DNA from: Phoronis australis | Taxonomy: Eukaryota > Phoronida > Phoronidae | Assembly: GCA_002633005.1 (NCBI GenBank) | Contig: NMRA01000884.1 | Coordinates: forward strand, 15,218 to 79,217 | Length of the DNA: 64,000 nt | Reading direction: 5' to 3' | In this document: positions 20,386 through 33,540 of the stretch, piece after piece | How positions within the stretch are numbered: the stretch's first letter is position 1 | Layout of the letters: the number at the start of each line of letters is the position of its first letter | The notes under the pieces: generated by a model | Databases searched by the model: none | Seen by the model: the letters and a program-made list of their open reading frames with translations, nothing else | What the model was told of the DNA's origin: nothing | Position numbers and translations under genes: made by a program

Positions 20386-23099
20386 TATCCCATGTATACA
20401 TGTATATGCTGTATGGCCTTATTTGCATCATCGCGGCAACATCTTGTTGTCGTCGTGTCCCCAGGCTTGTTATATGACGTCAAATACATGCCAAGTATGG
20501 TACCCAAGCCCGCTAAGGGACAAGACTATCCGTGAGATTTTTGAATATGCAGTCAAGTTTTATTTCGCTTAATTGATAAATAAGAATTTTAAGATAGTGA
20601 AATATACAAGTTAAAGCATTAGACCATTCAAAAATATCAAATGATTGTCGGAAATTAATGATAATCCATCAGGGAATATAAGAATTGAAACATTCCCGGA
20701 ACAGTTGCGGAGCAGTGCGTCGTTTTAGCTTTGGTGAATTTCTTAGCTTCTTGCTCTATTTTCGTGTCTTAGCTTCTGGACAGTAAATCGTCATAGAGAC
20801 ATTTCCCCGTGTTGGTTACACCGCTGGAAATAATGGTGGAAACTGTGCTGATTTGCAAATATTGAGGAAAGGACTGTGTCGCAAAAAGCAGATATTACGC
20901 CTAGACCGGCAGCGACGGAGAGTTGAACGTTGCGAGCAGACGATTGTCTCAGTAATAGGTGGCTATTACCTGTATGTAAAGACCTTAACTCTCAGTGTAG
21001 ATATACTGTATGTATCCATGCCGAACCGTTTTCGTTTTTTTTTTACTAATAGTTTTTCAGGCTGATTTTGTTGGTCGGGGACGCTATTTAGCTTGATCTA
21101 CTTATGATGACCCAGATTGAAACTTAGTGAGGCTCAAAAAAGTCGCCTGATCACCGTGCGTTGGAACTTTCATGGATAATTGTTTTCTGTTTTTAGAGCA
21201 ATAAAACTGCTTTTTCAGGAGCGACTGCTTTGGTTGATGAGTCGGGTAACCCAAATGAACGTGCTCAATCAAATTTTGGCGTTACTCAACAAGACTGCTC
21301 ACCAACCGTGAAATACGCTTCTACGGCCTCAATCGTTGTACATGTATACGGATTGGCTCTACTTCCCCGTGTCTCAGTTAAAAAGTGTTGTGTACACATC
21401 CGTTTTTTCACATATATGAGATAAATAGCAATGTACTTACGCTGAAAATTGTCGATATTTAACCAGAAATTAAATGGTTATTTTGTCGCGCTTCTGTGCT
21501 TGTTAACTTTGTCAAATTTCGTCATAGTAAAGTGTCTTTTGAAAATTATTGCTCATATATATCGCTTGGACTTCAGAAACTGTCCCGTGAATGTTTCTCT
21601 ATGTAACGCATATCTTTTGTATTGCAAATTTGTCAACCTGCTGTCCGGCACTCGGTGCTTAAAATATTACAATATTTTACCCTTAACATTTTACCCAGCA
21701 GTGCATGTACAGTATGTACGGTGTACCTGTTCTCGTCCAGGAATGTCTGGTGACACGCGTGTGAGCACATTTTGGCAGTGAGCGGCGGAAAGGCCACACA
21801 AGAAGAGCAAACTTTCTCATATGCAGATATATGCAAATTATCACAGGCAGCGATGCATAGACTGTCCGAATACATTCCATGGACATATTGAATGGAGGCC
21901 AGAAGACCACAAAAGAGCACAATTGACGTCATTGGTGCATGCATCTTTGTAGTCGCTTTTCAGTTTCCTCAGAGTCGTAGATAGGAGACGTCGTCTGAAA
22001 CACAAAATGGGGAATAGACCATAATCGCTGCACACTACTGGGCACCTCAATGGCGAGCAAATCAAGTTAGTCAAGGGAGAGGATGCTCTGCTTAATAAGT
22101 GACTGAATCAAGGTGGCGATAATTTATAGTTCTCCCGACTCGCCAGATGGCGATACCGAACGTACAAATACATGGCACAACATGCTCTTCAAGTTGAATG
22201 TTCCTTAGTTCATAGAACTCTGGCCCTGAAACGCCAACTCTTGCACGTGACCAGTGTATAAGTAAAGACGTGGCCGCCGTTTACCGATTGATAGTGTTGT
22301 CATTTTCATTCTGTCTGTCTTATGCGATAAAAAACGAAAGCCACGATTGTTTGCCGGGACCGCTTGCGCGCTAACAACGGGACCCAGATGTGCCGCAGTG
22401 AGCGATCAGATACCAGGGATATTGTCGTGAATATTTGGTACATTTAATAAGGACACCTTACGCGAAAAAATAAACATATTTGTCCACCACAAAGTTTGGC
22501 AAGTTGACCGCTTAAGAATTAGAAGAAAACCGTTGTTTTGTGACCCTTTTGTCGCGTGTTATGCAGTGGCTCGAAACTTTCTTCGGCGAATCCGGAAATT
22601 TGCAAAAGTATCCGAAAATGTTAGCCAGTGAAACGCGTCAAAGTTCGGTTCTGCATATCCCTTGTACACGCGACTTGCTTACAAGTCATCGGGAGGGCTG
22701 TTCTCGGTTAGTGTTCTTTTGAACTTGTATTTGGCAAAAACCAAATAGCGGTCGAATTAACAAGATTTGCTTTATACTTGCCGATATCTGCCTAGAAATA
22801 TAAAAACTCAACTCGCATACGTTGGAAAATCCAGGTCGCATTTTGCGACTTGATACGAGCTGACAAAAATCTCAGCTCGCATTTCCAGCTCGTTATGTCG
22901 AGTCCTATTACATTGGCCATCCTCCAGTCTTAGCACCACTTTTTAACAACGTATCAAACTACATGTTAGCAATTAACAAGATATTTTTGGGTGTTAAAAT
23001 CATGTTACTGTAGTTTACGTAAGTATGTGACGTTTGGTTCTTTAGTGTTTGTTTTCCTATAATAAATGAAAAGTTTAGTACCTTGCTAGATGCGTTTAC
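20386..23099. other. No gene seen
   Basis: Only frames below 110 codons with no motif. Some may be exons of an unrecognised gene, but nothing supports a call. Confidence 0.5.
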
Positions 23100-23140
23100 G
23101 TGACTTTAAAGGAGAATGCCACCCAAAAATCAACCTATAT

Positions 23141-25285
23141 TCACCTCTTTCACGAACGCGGGACGCTGCTGTCGTGTTGATCGAAAACGAGGCGCCTTGA
23201 CAAACATGGCATCGTCCTGCAAGGTGTTGTGGTCAAAAGACTTATCAACGTTACCAAAAATCAAGTTGTCTGATGTTGAATCGATCTCCAAAAAACATAC
23301 CAATACTTACGGCAACTAGACTTTTACCCTCCTCAGCCATTCCTTAGTATTTTTCCCTCTTTTGAAAAAGTGTGGAAGTCAGGGATATACCCAGGCTTTT
23401 TGTAGTCTTGAAAAACCCTGCTCGCCAGCTGGGCGAGTGCCGGAGCCAGAAAATCTACTCGCCAAGCCCGAAGTTCGGTCACCCGGCCGTTGGCGCCAGT
23501 CACCACAAACTTGCTGCTAATTTAAATAAAAATCATCGTCTCGTGCACTGATGTCACCATCTATTAGGGCTACCGTATTCGCTCTAATAAGCGCCCAGGG
23601 GGACAATTTGTAGCCTACGGTCTCCGAAACGCCGGAAATCGGAAGCTAGGATTCATCAAATTTACGCGCTGTGACGTATGTGTAACCTATGACAGACTAG
23701 CTACAAAACTGTGGTGCATTGCTATCAAACTCTGTTGTTAAATTACGATCTTTTTGAAAAAATGTGCTGAAATCCCAGGGCGAAAACTTGCCGACTGATG
23801 CGTCGCTGCTTCGCGATCGTCGATAGGACAACTTGAATTCTTGAGTAAAAATAGTTTCCACTCAAATTACCTGAAATCCTCCCAAATAGCCTTTCCTAAG
23901 ATTCTTAAGTTCCTGTGGACTCGGAGTCGGGATTAACCGCAGATTAAGTCAAAATCTGCGCTAGATCGCACCTCCCAATGAGAAAAATCTGGACGAACAC
24001 ATATGCTGTTGTCACGTGACGTTTGTATTGAAGTGAATCAGCTGGTGTGCACCGAGTGAGCGAGCGCGTGCGTGTCATCAGTGTTCATTTGCCAGAGTAG
24101 CAGGCCCAATGAGCTGTATAATGTAGTATATTTATCTCATTGAGCAGGCCCACATGTTATGGGCCCTAGCGCGCGCTTCTTGGCCAAGTTTCGATTCACG
24201 GTTTTTATTTCGTGTACAAAACAATCTGGATTCCTGTTGTGGGAGAAGATCTGTACGGGAAAGATACAATACCAATCCCGTTGACCTGAGTACGCTGCGT
24301 CTGTTCTGATCAGGGCCAGACCATGTAGTGTGACACTTTCCTCGCAAGATCAGCAAATCTTTTGCGTTCTTTTTAGTGAAGCACTGCGGAATGGTTTGAA
24401 GTGTTCAGCCACGGCTAAATACCGACATAGCGGCGAGGCTCGTGGTCTACTAGAAATTACGCGCACAATGATTTTTCAGAACTCATTGTCGGATATTATT
24501 GATAAATTGAATACATTTACTGTAGAATTTTAGAACTGTGAGGTAAGACATTTTTCGCACTGATATATACACATTCATGGACTGGGCGCTTATTTTAGCG
24601 AAGTCTGAAAACGAGTGGGGACGCTTATAGGGACATGGGCGCTTATTATGACGAATGTTATAAAAATAATTTTGGCTAAAATGACATTGTACATTACAAT
24701 AAGAAATCAGTTCCAAGAAATATGGTATTTTATTTGCTATGAGCACATGGACCGGTCTTCCACCTTTCTCCCCTTTTCTTCGTTTCGGACTAGTCCACAA
24801 ATTCTTTGTGCACGACCACACACTGTGTTTTTTTGACGAATCGCGTAACGGGTGACATGTACTGAATCGGTAGGGTCGCACTGCGCCGATGTTTTTTACT
24901 GTCGGAGCATCGACACGATGACCAAACTGAACCTTAAATTCATGATAAAAACAGCACAAGGAGGAGGAAAATTATTCATATTCATCTGGGAAACGATATA
25001 TAGTGCTCTTGCGCTCTGAAATTCGCTCGCCACCGGGCGACCGGCAAGTCAACTTCTACTCGCCCAGCACCATTTTTACTCGCATTGGCGACTGGGCGAG
25101 TGGCTAAGTATGTCACTGGGAACGATACCGACGAGATATTACTGGAATTGGTACGTTCAGCACTGCACAGTACACCATGGGCAGCTGATGATCACTCACG
25201 AGGTTTTATCAGTGTGCCTCGTTTTCGATCAGTATTTAAAGATGGCGCGCGAAGATGGCGCTTTCGTGAAATAGGTGAATTATCT
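23141..25285. mobile_element. Inverted-end element in R1, itself containing a 1.7 kb insertion
   Basis: ATTCACCTCTTTCACGAA at the left is mirrored at 25231-25281 (TTCGTGAAATAGGTGAAT), and both ends include GATCGAAAACGAGGC. The uninterrupted R1 copy lacks this block. Within it, 23385-25107 appears to be a later insertion. Confidence 0.6.
23385..25107. mobile_element. Candidate hAT-like DNA transposon remnant, no transposase recognised
   Basis: Starts CAGGGATATACCCAGGC and ends, inverted, CAGTGACATACTTAGCC. Both ends carry CTCGCCCAG/TGGCGAG clusters. No clear target duplication is seen. A 158-codon frame inside (24959-24483) shows no transposase motif. Confidence 0.4.
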
Positions 25286-25653
25286 CAATTTAGATCGACT
25301 AGTTCTACTCGATAACGGCAGGTTCGGTTGCGTTACCTGACTCCTAACCGCAGACAGAGGTGTTGAAATTATCCAGTGACGTACACTGTAATTGGTTTCA
25401 CACGCAGCCTTTGTTAAGCATTTCGCAACACGGGTTAGTGGTGTCAGCTTATCGCTTGAATTCATCGTTTAACACCAATAAATCATCAAACTTCGATGTA
25501 AAACCCTTAAAAATACACCGAGTTCTTATAAAAAGGTGTTGTTTTATTTCGCTGTTACGGATTTACTGGTATTTGGACAAACCGTTGCCGCACAAAGTTC
25601 GGCAGGCCAATTTACCAAGATCCGTAGCAGGAGTCAGTTCGAAGATAAATTCG

Positions 25654-26425
25654 CAGTGGCGGATCCAGAATATCACAAGGGGGGGGCAACATTTTGTCTG
25701 TAAACATTTGGTCCAAGCACGATTGTAGAGGTGCATAGCACCAATGGGGGGAGGTCGGGAGGGGTGTTTGCCAGCGTTTGCGCGCGAAAACTCCTTCTTT
25801 GTGTAATGCTTATTACATGTTTTTTTGGTGCAATCAGTTCGTAACATATTTGTTGTATTTAAAATAGTCTTCAATTGCCCAAAAGACCAAATCCGTTTTT
25901 TGTGTTGGTAATAATGACGCGGTTGCTTTGGAAATCGTCTTTTAAGTTAAGGTTTGACAAAGAGAGAATTATGAGTTTCTGAGTGATTCACAAAAGCTTC
26001 GATTAAAATTGACATTTTACCAGCAGCTTCTGTTTTTTCACCATCACTCAAATTCCAGTTTCTTTAAAAAATGAAGTAATTTTCTTCATTGCACAGTGGA
26101 GCAGACAACGGAAACGTAGTCGTAGGGCCCAGCGTCACTGCCGGTCGCCTGAGATATCACGGGAGAGCCTATACATGTAGTTAGCCATAGTTCCGTTACG
26201 ATTGCGACGTGTTCCGAATTTAACACTTGAAATTGGATGTGAGCCCCCCCCTCTCCCCTCAAAAAAAACATTAAAACTGCACACATTTAAATCTTGTTTC
26301 AGCCGTATAATTTTAATTACCGGGGTTAATTAATAAATTCAACATTTCCCTACGCTCTTGCTGTTTTATTTTTTTGCGGCAGCCAAGGGGGGGGGCTCCC
26401 TGCCCCCCCCCGAAATCCGCCTATG
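25654..26425. mobile_element. 772 bp DNA element with 5-bp target duplication ATTCG and an empty paralogous site
   Basis: Starts CAGTGGCGGATCCAG and ends AAATCCGCCTATG; both ends begin CANNGGCGGAT in inverted orientation, next to long G/C runs. ATTCG flanks both sides. The related repeat at 41190-41240 (minus strand) reads GATAAATTCGAAGTATTC without the element, which gives the pre-insertion state. No transposase is encoded. Confidence 0.85.
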
Positions 26426-27235
26426 ATTCGAAGTATTCTTCCCTGAAATACAGACAGGAACTTATATCTGTGTTGTTTATACTCGTGTTTTGAGAGTTCT
26501 AAACACACGAAACGCTTGTTATCCCGGCCAGTGGCTCGGAACCCGATCAGGCCCGTCGCGGCCGTACTGACTCGTTCTCCCGGCCAATGGCTCGGAACTC
26601 GAACAGGCCCGTTGCGGCCGCCGGGACTGGCACGAACTTAAACCAGCTTGAGTTGGAAACTAAACATCTAGTCACGAAAATACTATAATAGTGAGCCAAA
26701 GAAATAATGTGCACGCAATTATTTATGTGAATTAGCCCGTGACGAAACTGAAAATCTTACTCAGTTGTCGGGGGCTGCGGAGTCGGATTCCCCTTCCACA
26801 GACCGTCAGGGCAAAGGTTGGGCAGTAACAATGATTTGAATAATGTATTTGTATTTCTAAATAAAGATTCCCCCAACATGTGACAATAGCATATAAAATC
26901 GAGTAATTGTTTCACAACAGCTTTCTGTCAGCAACTGAAACACTGAATTAGCATGCTCTCACACGGCCTCGGTGCCCGGTCAATTAGGCCTACCTTTGTT
27001 GGCGGCATCAAAAGCCGGTAGCGCAGTGGTTTATTGCTTGTTGGCTTCTCAAAACATCTGCACTCACGAGCACTCCAAGGCATTACAAATAGTATCTAAT
27101 GAAACAGACTTTGTTTCAGTTTCATATAAGCTGCATTGGTTAGGATCATTTTAGGATGAGAATAATTCATTTTGAAACAGAGAGCAGAATAATAAACGTC
27201 TATATTGCAACTCGCCGGGGCCAATCCCGACTTAG

Positions 27236-30200
27236 TCATACGACGAAGACTTCACAGATGTCTCGTTAGGTTTCACAGGCTATAAGTTCGAACTGGAATA
27301 CACTGATCAAGCAAAATATGAACCGAATGTACCCATACCTGACCACATATAAAGCTTACCTCCAGTTAAAACTTGCATTCGAAGTGTATTACTTATGCTT
27401 TTACGCTAGCGGCAAACCTTGCTTGACATTCCGAAAAACGAGCCAAAAAGTACGAAATTGGCAGCTTTAAACCCAAAACCGCGACTCACATGCGACTAAT
27501 AGGCTCCAGCAGAAAAATCACTCAGAATGCCGCAATATTTCCGATTCCAAAAATTGGGTAGACAGTGGGTGTCCAGAAGACTGAAGGGTACATGTACCTG
27601 TATTTCCAACCAAAACATGTCTTGCCGACATGAAGTGGTAGAGAGTTAACGAACAACCGCGGTTGCCAGAGGAATAGGTTGAACGGTCAAGGCAAACTGC
27701 AATTTTTTTCAAAAACGGGCTCAAAAATGATAAATTGCATCTGTAGCCACCACACACACAAAGCAAGTCTCGAAATACCAAGCCAATCCAGCAGGCGCGA
27801 TTTTTTATAAAATGGATAGGATTTGAATTTGGCTCGAAACAAGCTATTAAGAGACACATAAATACATGAACAGTGTTAATGTATACGTGTGTTTTGACAA
27901 CTGCAAACTTCATGAGTGCTGCACCAACATTTTATTGAATGTTAGTTAGTCGAGAGCAATTTCAGTCTGACTGTAATTTACCATACAACGAAATTAACGA
28001 CGTATGGTTTCTTCCTACGTGTAGTTGAGTAAAATCATATTAGTCCATCGCGGTGTTAACATATAGGCAACGTCGTAATGGGTCACTGACTTGTGTACTT
28101 ACGTAAGTTTTAATTGACGCTTAATTTCAGGCTGCCAAACGTGGAAGCACAATTGTTTGTTGGATGGTATTCAATTCCCGACTAGTTTCAAGCTGAAAAC
28201 CCTTTTCTTATCAACAAAAGTGTTAATGTCAAAGTCACTGAAAGACTTGAAAAGCGGTAGGGAAGTATGAACAAAATGCTAACAAGTTGGATTTTTATGT
28301 CAGACAACACATCACCGGTTAAGAAATTTTTCAACAGAACTTTGTTTGGACTTTCATATCAAATATTTTGTTTGTTTATCTTTTCGCAAACAACGGGGTG
28401 GGCAACTTATGACGTCTGTTGCTTTTTAACAATATCATGGACACCACGATGTTACAATTTAATTGCACTAAGGTCATGCTAATAGCTTCATGAGGTCTGT
28501 CGTACTCCAAAAATGTCCCGAAGTTCAAACGTATGGAAATGATTACAATACCCACTTAGTTCGTCTCTTCAGAAAATGTGTAATACACGTACATGTACAC
28601 GTAAGGTGTTTTTGTGCTTGGAATGTTGCTGTAATAGAGATCACGTGGTGTACCGTACTCATTTAATTTCTCGCTTGATCTAATTTTTATATATGGGTGC
28701 TTATTACTTTTGGGCAAGTGTATTGGTGCATTATGCTCTAGCTTATGATATCATTTTACGCCGCAATCGCAGCCTACTATAACTAAGTGTCAGAGGTCAG
28801 TTGGAACATAGGCCGCCTCTGCTAGTCTGGTGTGAGCCCGCTTTTATACTTTCAAACAACACACAAGCATTTTGACGAAAATTCTGCTGTAACATTAGGG
28901 TTTTGATGAAGAAATCTCGCAATTGTGTTTGAAAAAACAATAAAAGACACAAGCGGTCCAATTTTCAGAAAAAAAACTTCGACTACTACTGACACTAGGG
29001 TGTCCGATGACGGTCGGCGTCTTGATGTAAAAGGAAACAAAAAAGAGTTGAAGTTTTAAAGAGGCGTGAAACGCGACAACTTGTAAAAAATACCATTCAG
29101 AAAAATCGTGCTGAATCGTCTTCTTGGGGTGTTAACGTCAAAGTTATTCATTTCTTTCGAATAGTCCTTCGTTCAGTCAAACGGAAACGTACAGAGTGTT
29201 GTGGGTAGGTCACGCGCTTGCCAGCCGAGCCGAAAATATGCAGGGCACACGGGAGACAAGTCTAGTGCCTACCTTGCAATTGCGGTGGGATAAAATGTTG
29301 AAAAATAGTTAGAGCCTTAATTACTCAGTTTAGCAGAATTTCTGAAAATCACATTTAAACTAAATTCGACTGATGCACTGATCTGAAACATCAGCTAAAA
29401 TGAAATATCTTATTGTTATCGGCCTTGCGATTGTTACTATGGGCGTTGAACGTTTTGCAGTACTGACCAGGGCAAATGTGTCATCAGTCAGGTATCTTAA
29501 CCAAGGTCAACCGTGCAAGTTCATCAGTGACATGAGTTTCCAATTTTCTGACTGCATTGCAGTCTCAGTCTCTAAAATCAAGTTCTTTTTCTTTATGATT
29601 GAAACCGTTTGAATCGTAATGACGGTGCAAAACATCGGTTGAAATAGTGTAACACGCGACTTTGTCGGGAATGTTTTTAAATTAATATGAAAATGACTCA
29701 TACAACACATTTCCCAATTTAGTCCACGCAATTAAGATGTATTCATTTACACGTCTTCCATCACACACTTCCCACACTGACCTATCCAGTCCATTAGAAT
29801 GACACCTACGTTCAACCCTTCGAAAACTGCCTTCTAATCTCTTCCCCTGCCAAGTGATGGATGATGCAAATTTGTTAGTCGCAATTCTTTTTCGAAATAT
29901 TTTTGTAAGACTTCCTAAGTATATGTTTTGTTCTACTCGCATGCCATGAAACTCTTTTTGATATTCGGAGAATAATTTTTGTCATACGCACAATGTGGAA
30001 TGTGAATACTGAAAGGCAGATGTAGGTCGAAATTAAAGGGCCAACAAGTGGAACACTGGTGACTCGCCTGGCAAAATTTACAGTTTACCTGAAATTACAT
30101 GAACTAGACCTGAAACAATGAGATTTCGATATCCCCTGAATCCATAGAACACCTTTAAACTGATCCATGAACAAGGCATGGTCAACTATATAACAGAACA

Positions 30201-31564
30201 TATGAGCTGTCTAATCATAAACTTGCTTTTGGCAGAAAGCACGGGTTCAATGTCGCTTTAAACTTAAACCATCTTGAGAGTTACATAATTGAGTCTAGCA
30301 TGCGCCCGCCCGGTAGATCTAAGTGTTTATGCCCAAGGGTAGGTACCTGGAATCGGTAAACAGGAAGTTCGTAAAGTTAATCGTCACATTCCGTAAAGAT
30401 TTATCCGCGCCTGACTGTGTAGGCAATATTACACCGAGTGAATGCCAAAAGATAGAGGGGTTAAATTCATTTATGCTATTTTAGTAGACCTCGTACACCT
30501 GCCGGAGCACGTGCAATTTTGCTATGACGTCAATGGTTATTTGTAGCATTTATCACAAAATGATATTTTGAGTACACTAATAACTTCAATACACACAAGA
30601 ATGCGCAGTAAGGGCCTTCCGGCTTATAATATATTTCGTTGTTAGCAAGGCCTGCGTTTGATAATCCTGCAAAACGTCACGTTATTTCCAGATGTGAATG
30701 TACACATTGTGATTGAATTTGGGGACTGTTCTTGTTTTTCATCGACGTTGTTTTTTTGCCAAACACTAACCAACGCCAATCTCACGCTGTTTGTGCTCTA
30801 TACCCCACATGCTCTTCTAATACATTCCTTTAGCCGTTCGCATTTGACCATTGTCCGCTTATTGACCAGTCGTTCCGTGTTAATTAAATTAAAACAAAAT
30901 TTAAGACATTAAGCACTCTGCCAGGGCGAAGGATGGCCGTCAGTTTACGAACAACATACACATAAACATTACCCGTTGCAAGGGCACTGAATATCCATTA
31001 GAAAAAAGAATATCGGAAATGAACAAGTTATCAGAAAAGTATAGCTTTTCTACAATTTCGTGACCGTGACCGACAAGTAAACAACGCTACAACGAAAATA
31101 GCGCAATTGATAACAGCAGTATTGCCGGGTGACTTTTATTAAAACAAAGGCAACTTCGGCTGCGAGAATGGCAACATAATTCTCAATGATATTCATAAGC
31201 TTTGAACTCGTTCAAAAAGTTGTTTACATAGATTATACTATCGATTATTTACAGTATAGGACCGCAAGATTTGACATCAAGTCCAAACAGGCCTCACAGA
31301 CCATGCAGTTTAACTAAGGCACATTTTGATGTTATATGTGCTCATTTTAGGTACATAACAATTATAATTATGCATTTAGAAATATAGAATTTATCTTTGT
31401 TTTTAGTTCATACCACAATAAAATATTATGTGGAACCCTAGGAACTCTTAACGTTTGCTTTCTGATAGTGACTGTCACATATAAAGATGAAATAATTGAG
31501 CATTGACTCTAAAATGTGTATTTTAACATACGAAATATCGACTTCAATGTCCCTTCAAAACATG
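27236..31564. other. Mostly unannotated intergenic sequence
   Basis: Apart from the weak ORF at 29400, no motif, splice pair or repeat was found. The 131-codon frame at 27913-27518 has no domain. Confidence 0.5.
29400..29612 (+). CDS. Weak candidate: short ORF with signal-peptide-like start
   Basis: The ORF starts MKYLIVIGLAIVTMGVERF, which resembles a signal peptide, but the rest ends in a Phe-rich tail and shows no domain. It may be the start of a spliced gene or chance. No downstream exon was identified. Confidence 0.2.
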   Translation: MKYLIVIGLAIVTMGVERFAVLTRANVSSVRYLNQGQPCKFISDMSFQFSDCIAVSVSKIKFFFFMIETV

Positions 31565-31955
31565 TAACGTCCGTACATCTCTCTAAACATGTTAACTACC
31601 AGTTGCTGGTCCTCAGTGTTTTGTCTTATGAAATATGCTTCTGGACAGACGCACTTTATTCACACACTCAATGATAACTATAATATCTCTTGATTTGACA
31701 ATAAGTACTAGGCCCAAAGATAGGCCTACCATCCATGAATGTAGTGTCCGTAGACATTTTGTAGTGTCCGTAGATCTCTCTAAACACGTTAACTACCAGT
31801 TGCTGTTACTTAGTGTTTTATCTGATGGAATATGGTCCTGGCCACACTTTATTCACACAGTCAATTAATGGTACACTGTACATTGTATATCTCTGAAGTT
31901 GACAATAAAAACTACTATCCATGAATATAGCGTCCGTAGACATTTATGTCAGTAG
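31565..31955 (+). repeat. Tandem pair, ~195 bp units
   Basis: Both units contain GTCCGTA..ATCTCTCTAAACA, GTTAACTACCAGTTGCTG, CACTTTATTCACACA and ATCCATGAAT in the same order; a partial third GTCCGTAGACATTTATG follows. Confidence 0.75.
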
Positions 31956-32884
31956 ACTTAAACGAGGACACTCCATGGCAACAATGTTTAACTGTGGTAT
32001 AAAGTTTGTGTAGGTATGTTGCAATTAAAATGAAATAAATACCTAGACTTTATAAAAAGCATTGTCTTGTTTGAGAGTAAATATTAGTTTTAGATTTGTA
32101 GCATCCGTAGATGCCCATACATTTTTATTATCACTTAAATAGTTGATTATTCAAACAACATTGGCTTCGGATGCTCAAAACAATTGTTCACAAACTGATC
32201 AGGACAGCCAAAGCTACAAATTTATACTGGTGTTGGTATGCCTACATCAAATTAAAAATTCGGTGCTCAAAAATGACCATGATCGTGGATAAGCCGTTCG
32301 CCTTAGTTCTTGAGCGGTGGCAATGCACGTTGACAGTACGGAACAATTATTACAAAATTCCTGAACCCACCTGTGCTTGTTGCCGGTATGTCAACACCAT
32401 CAAGTTTCAGTTCATATTGTTAAATGGCACAGACGGCAGGTTACGAAGTACTGACAGGATTCGTTAACACGGATCAAATATGTTATAAGTGTTTTAAATG
32501 TCAAAGGGGGTCTCGAAATCCAGTAGGATTTGTATTAGTGACTAAACAATGCACCTTCCCATAGAAACGCTGAATCGCGTTGCTCCTTTATCACACTAAA
32601 CGCCCCCATGTAAACCCACGGAACCTGCAATTATATTACAATAATCTTTGATAATTACCTGAAGTACTGTGTGCACAGGAATGATACACCAGCGTTTTTT
32701 TTTCTAAAATGGGAATTTTTACACAGAGCGCCATAACTTCCACTGACGTGATCTTTTAGAAAATTCATTTTCTAAATTCTAAGCAGCATACTGTAAGTCC
32801 CGATCTTTACAGTTCGTGGGCGAAAATGTCGAAAATAACATTTTGCAGCTAACTAGAGGAAGAATAGTTTTCGATTTCTCAGCA

Positions 32885-33540
32885 AAAACTCTTGTGTCAA
32901 TGGACGTTACAACGAGCACGTGAAATATGATGCAAGTCGGAAAAACACGATTGCGTCTTGGTCGTATTTGTGCATATACAACGTACATGAGACACGTTTA
33001 GGTGATCAAGTAAATTCAGCAGCCATGAATACATGTATTCCAAACAGATTAGTTACATGGATAATGTTTTGCGCAGATTGTTACTGGCTCTCCGACAGCA
33101 CGTAACTGGCAAACTGCAGTCTCTCAAAATTGTTACGCGAAAAACCGATGGCAAGCACTACCTTTTTAGCGAAACACAATGAAATCATTTAAATCGTAGA
33201 ACTTTTTAAGTGATACAAGTCATGTGTCAAAGGAAGTTACAGCGAGCACGTGAAATACAACGCCTCGAAAAACACAGTTGCGTCGTGCTCTTCATGCATG
33301 CACACGGAGCACAATTTGGTGATTAAGAGAATTCTGTATCCATAACACGTTATAACAGATACGTGTACGTGTATTCAAAACAAATTACATGGGTAATGTT
33401 TTGCGCACATTGTTATTGGCTCTCAGATAGCACGTAACTGGTAAACTGCCGTCTCTCGAAATTATTACGCGAAAAATCTATGACAAACACCACGTTTTTA
33501 CTGAAACACAATGAAAACATTTAAATCATCGAAACTTTGA
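32885..33540 (+). repeat. Tandem pair, ~330 bp units
   Basis: Units share GAGCACGTGAAATA, AATGTTTTGCGCA, AGCACGTAACTGG and GAAACACAATGAAA in order. Non-coding, moderately diverged. Confidence 0.75.

Larger units (their letters stand above)
23100..27235 (+). repeat. Repeat R1, plus-strand copy split by nested insertions
   Basis: Homologous parts are about 23110-23140, 25286-25653 and 26426-27235. The gaps are a composite insertion (23141-25285) and the 772 bp element (25654-26425). A GGCTCGGAAC..GGCCG unit is doubled at 26524-26620 but single in the minus copy. Confidence 0.7.

Noticed and set aside
24483-24959. 158-codon ORF on the minus strand
   Set aside because: No domain, odd composition, and it lies inside a repeat insertion; probably chance.
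27518-27913. 131-codon ORF on the minus strand
   Set aside because: Cys/Leu-rich low-motif sequence with no splice context or family match.
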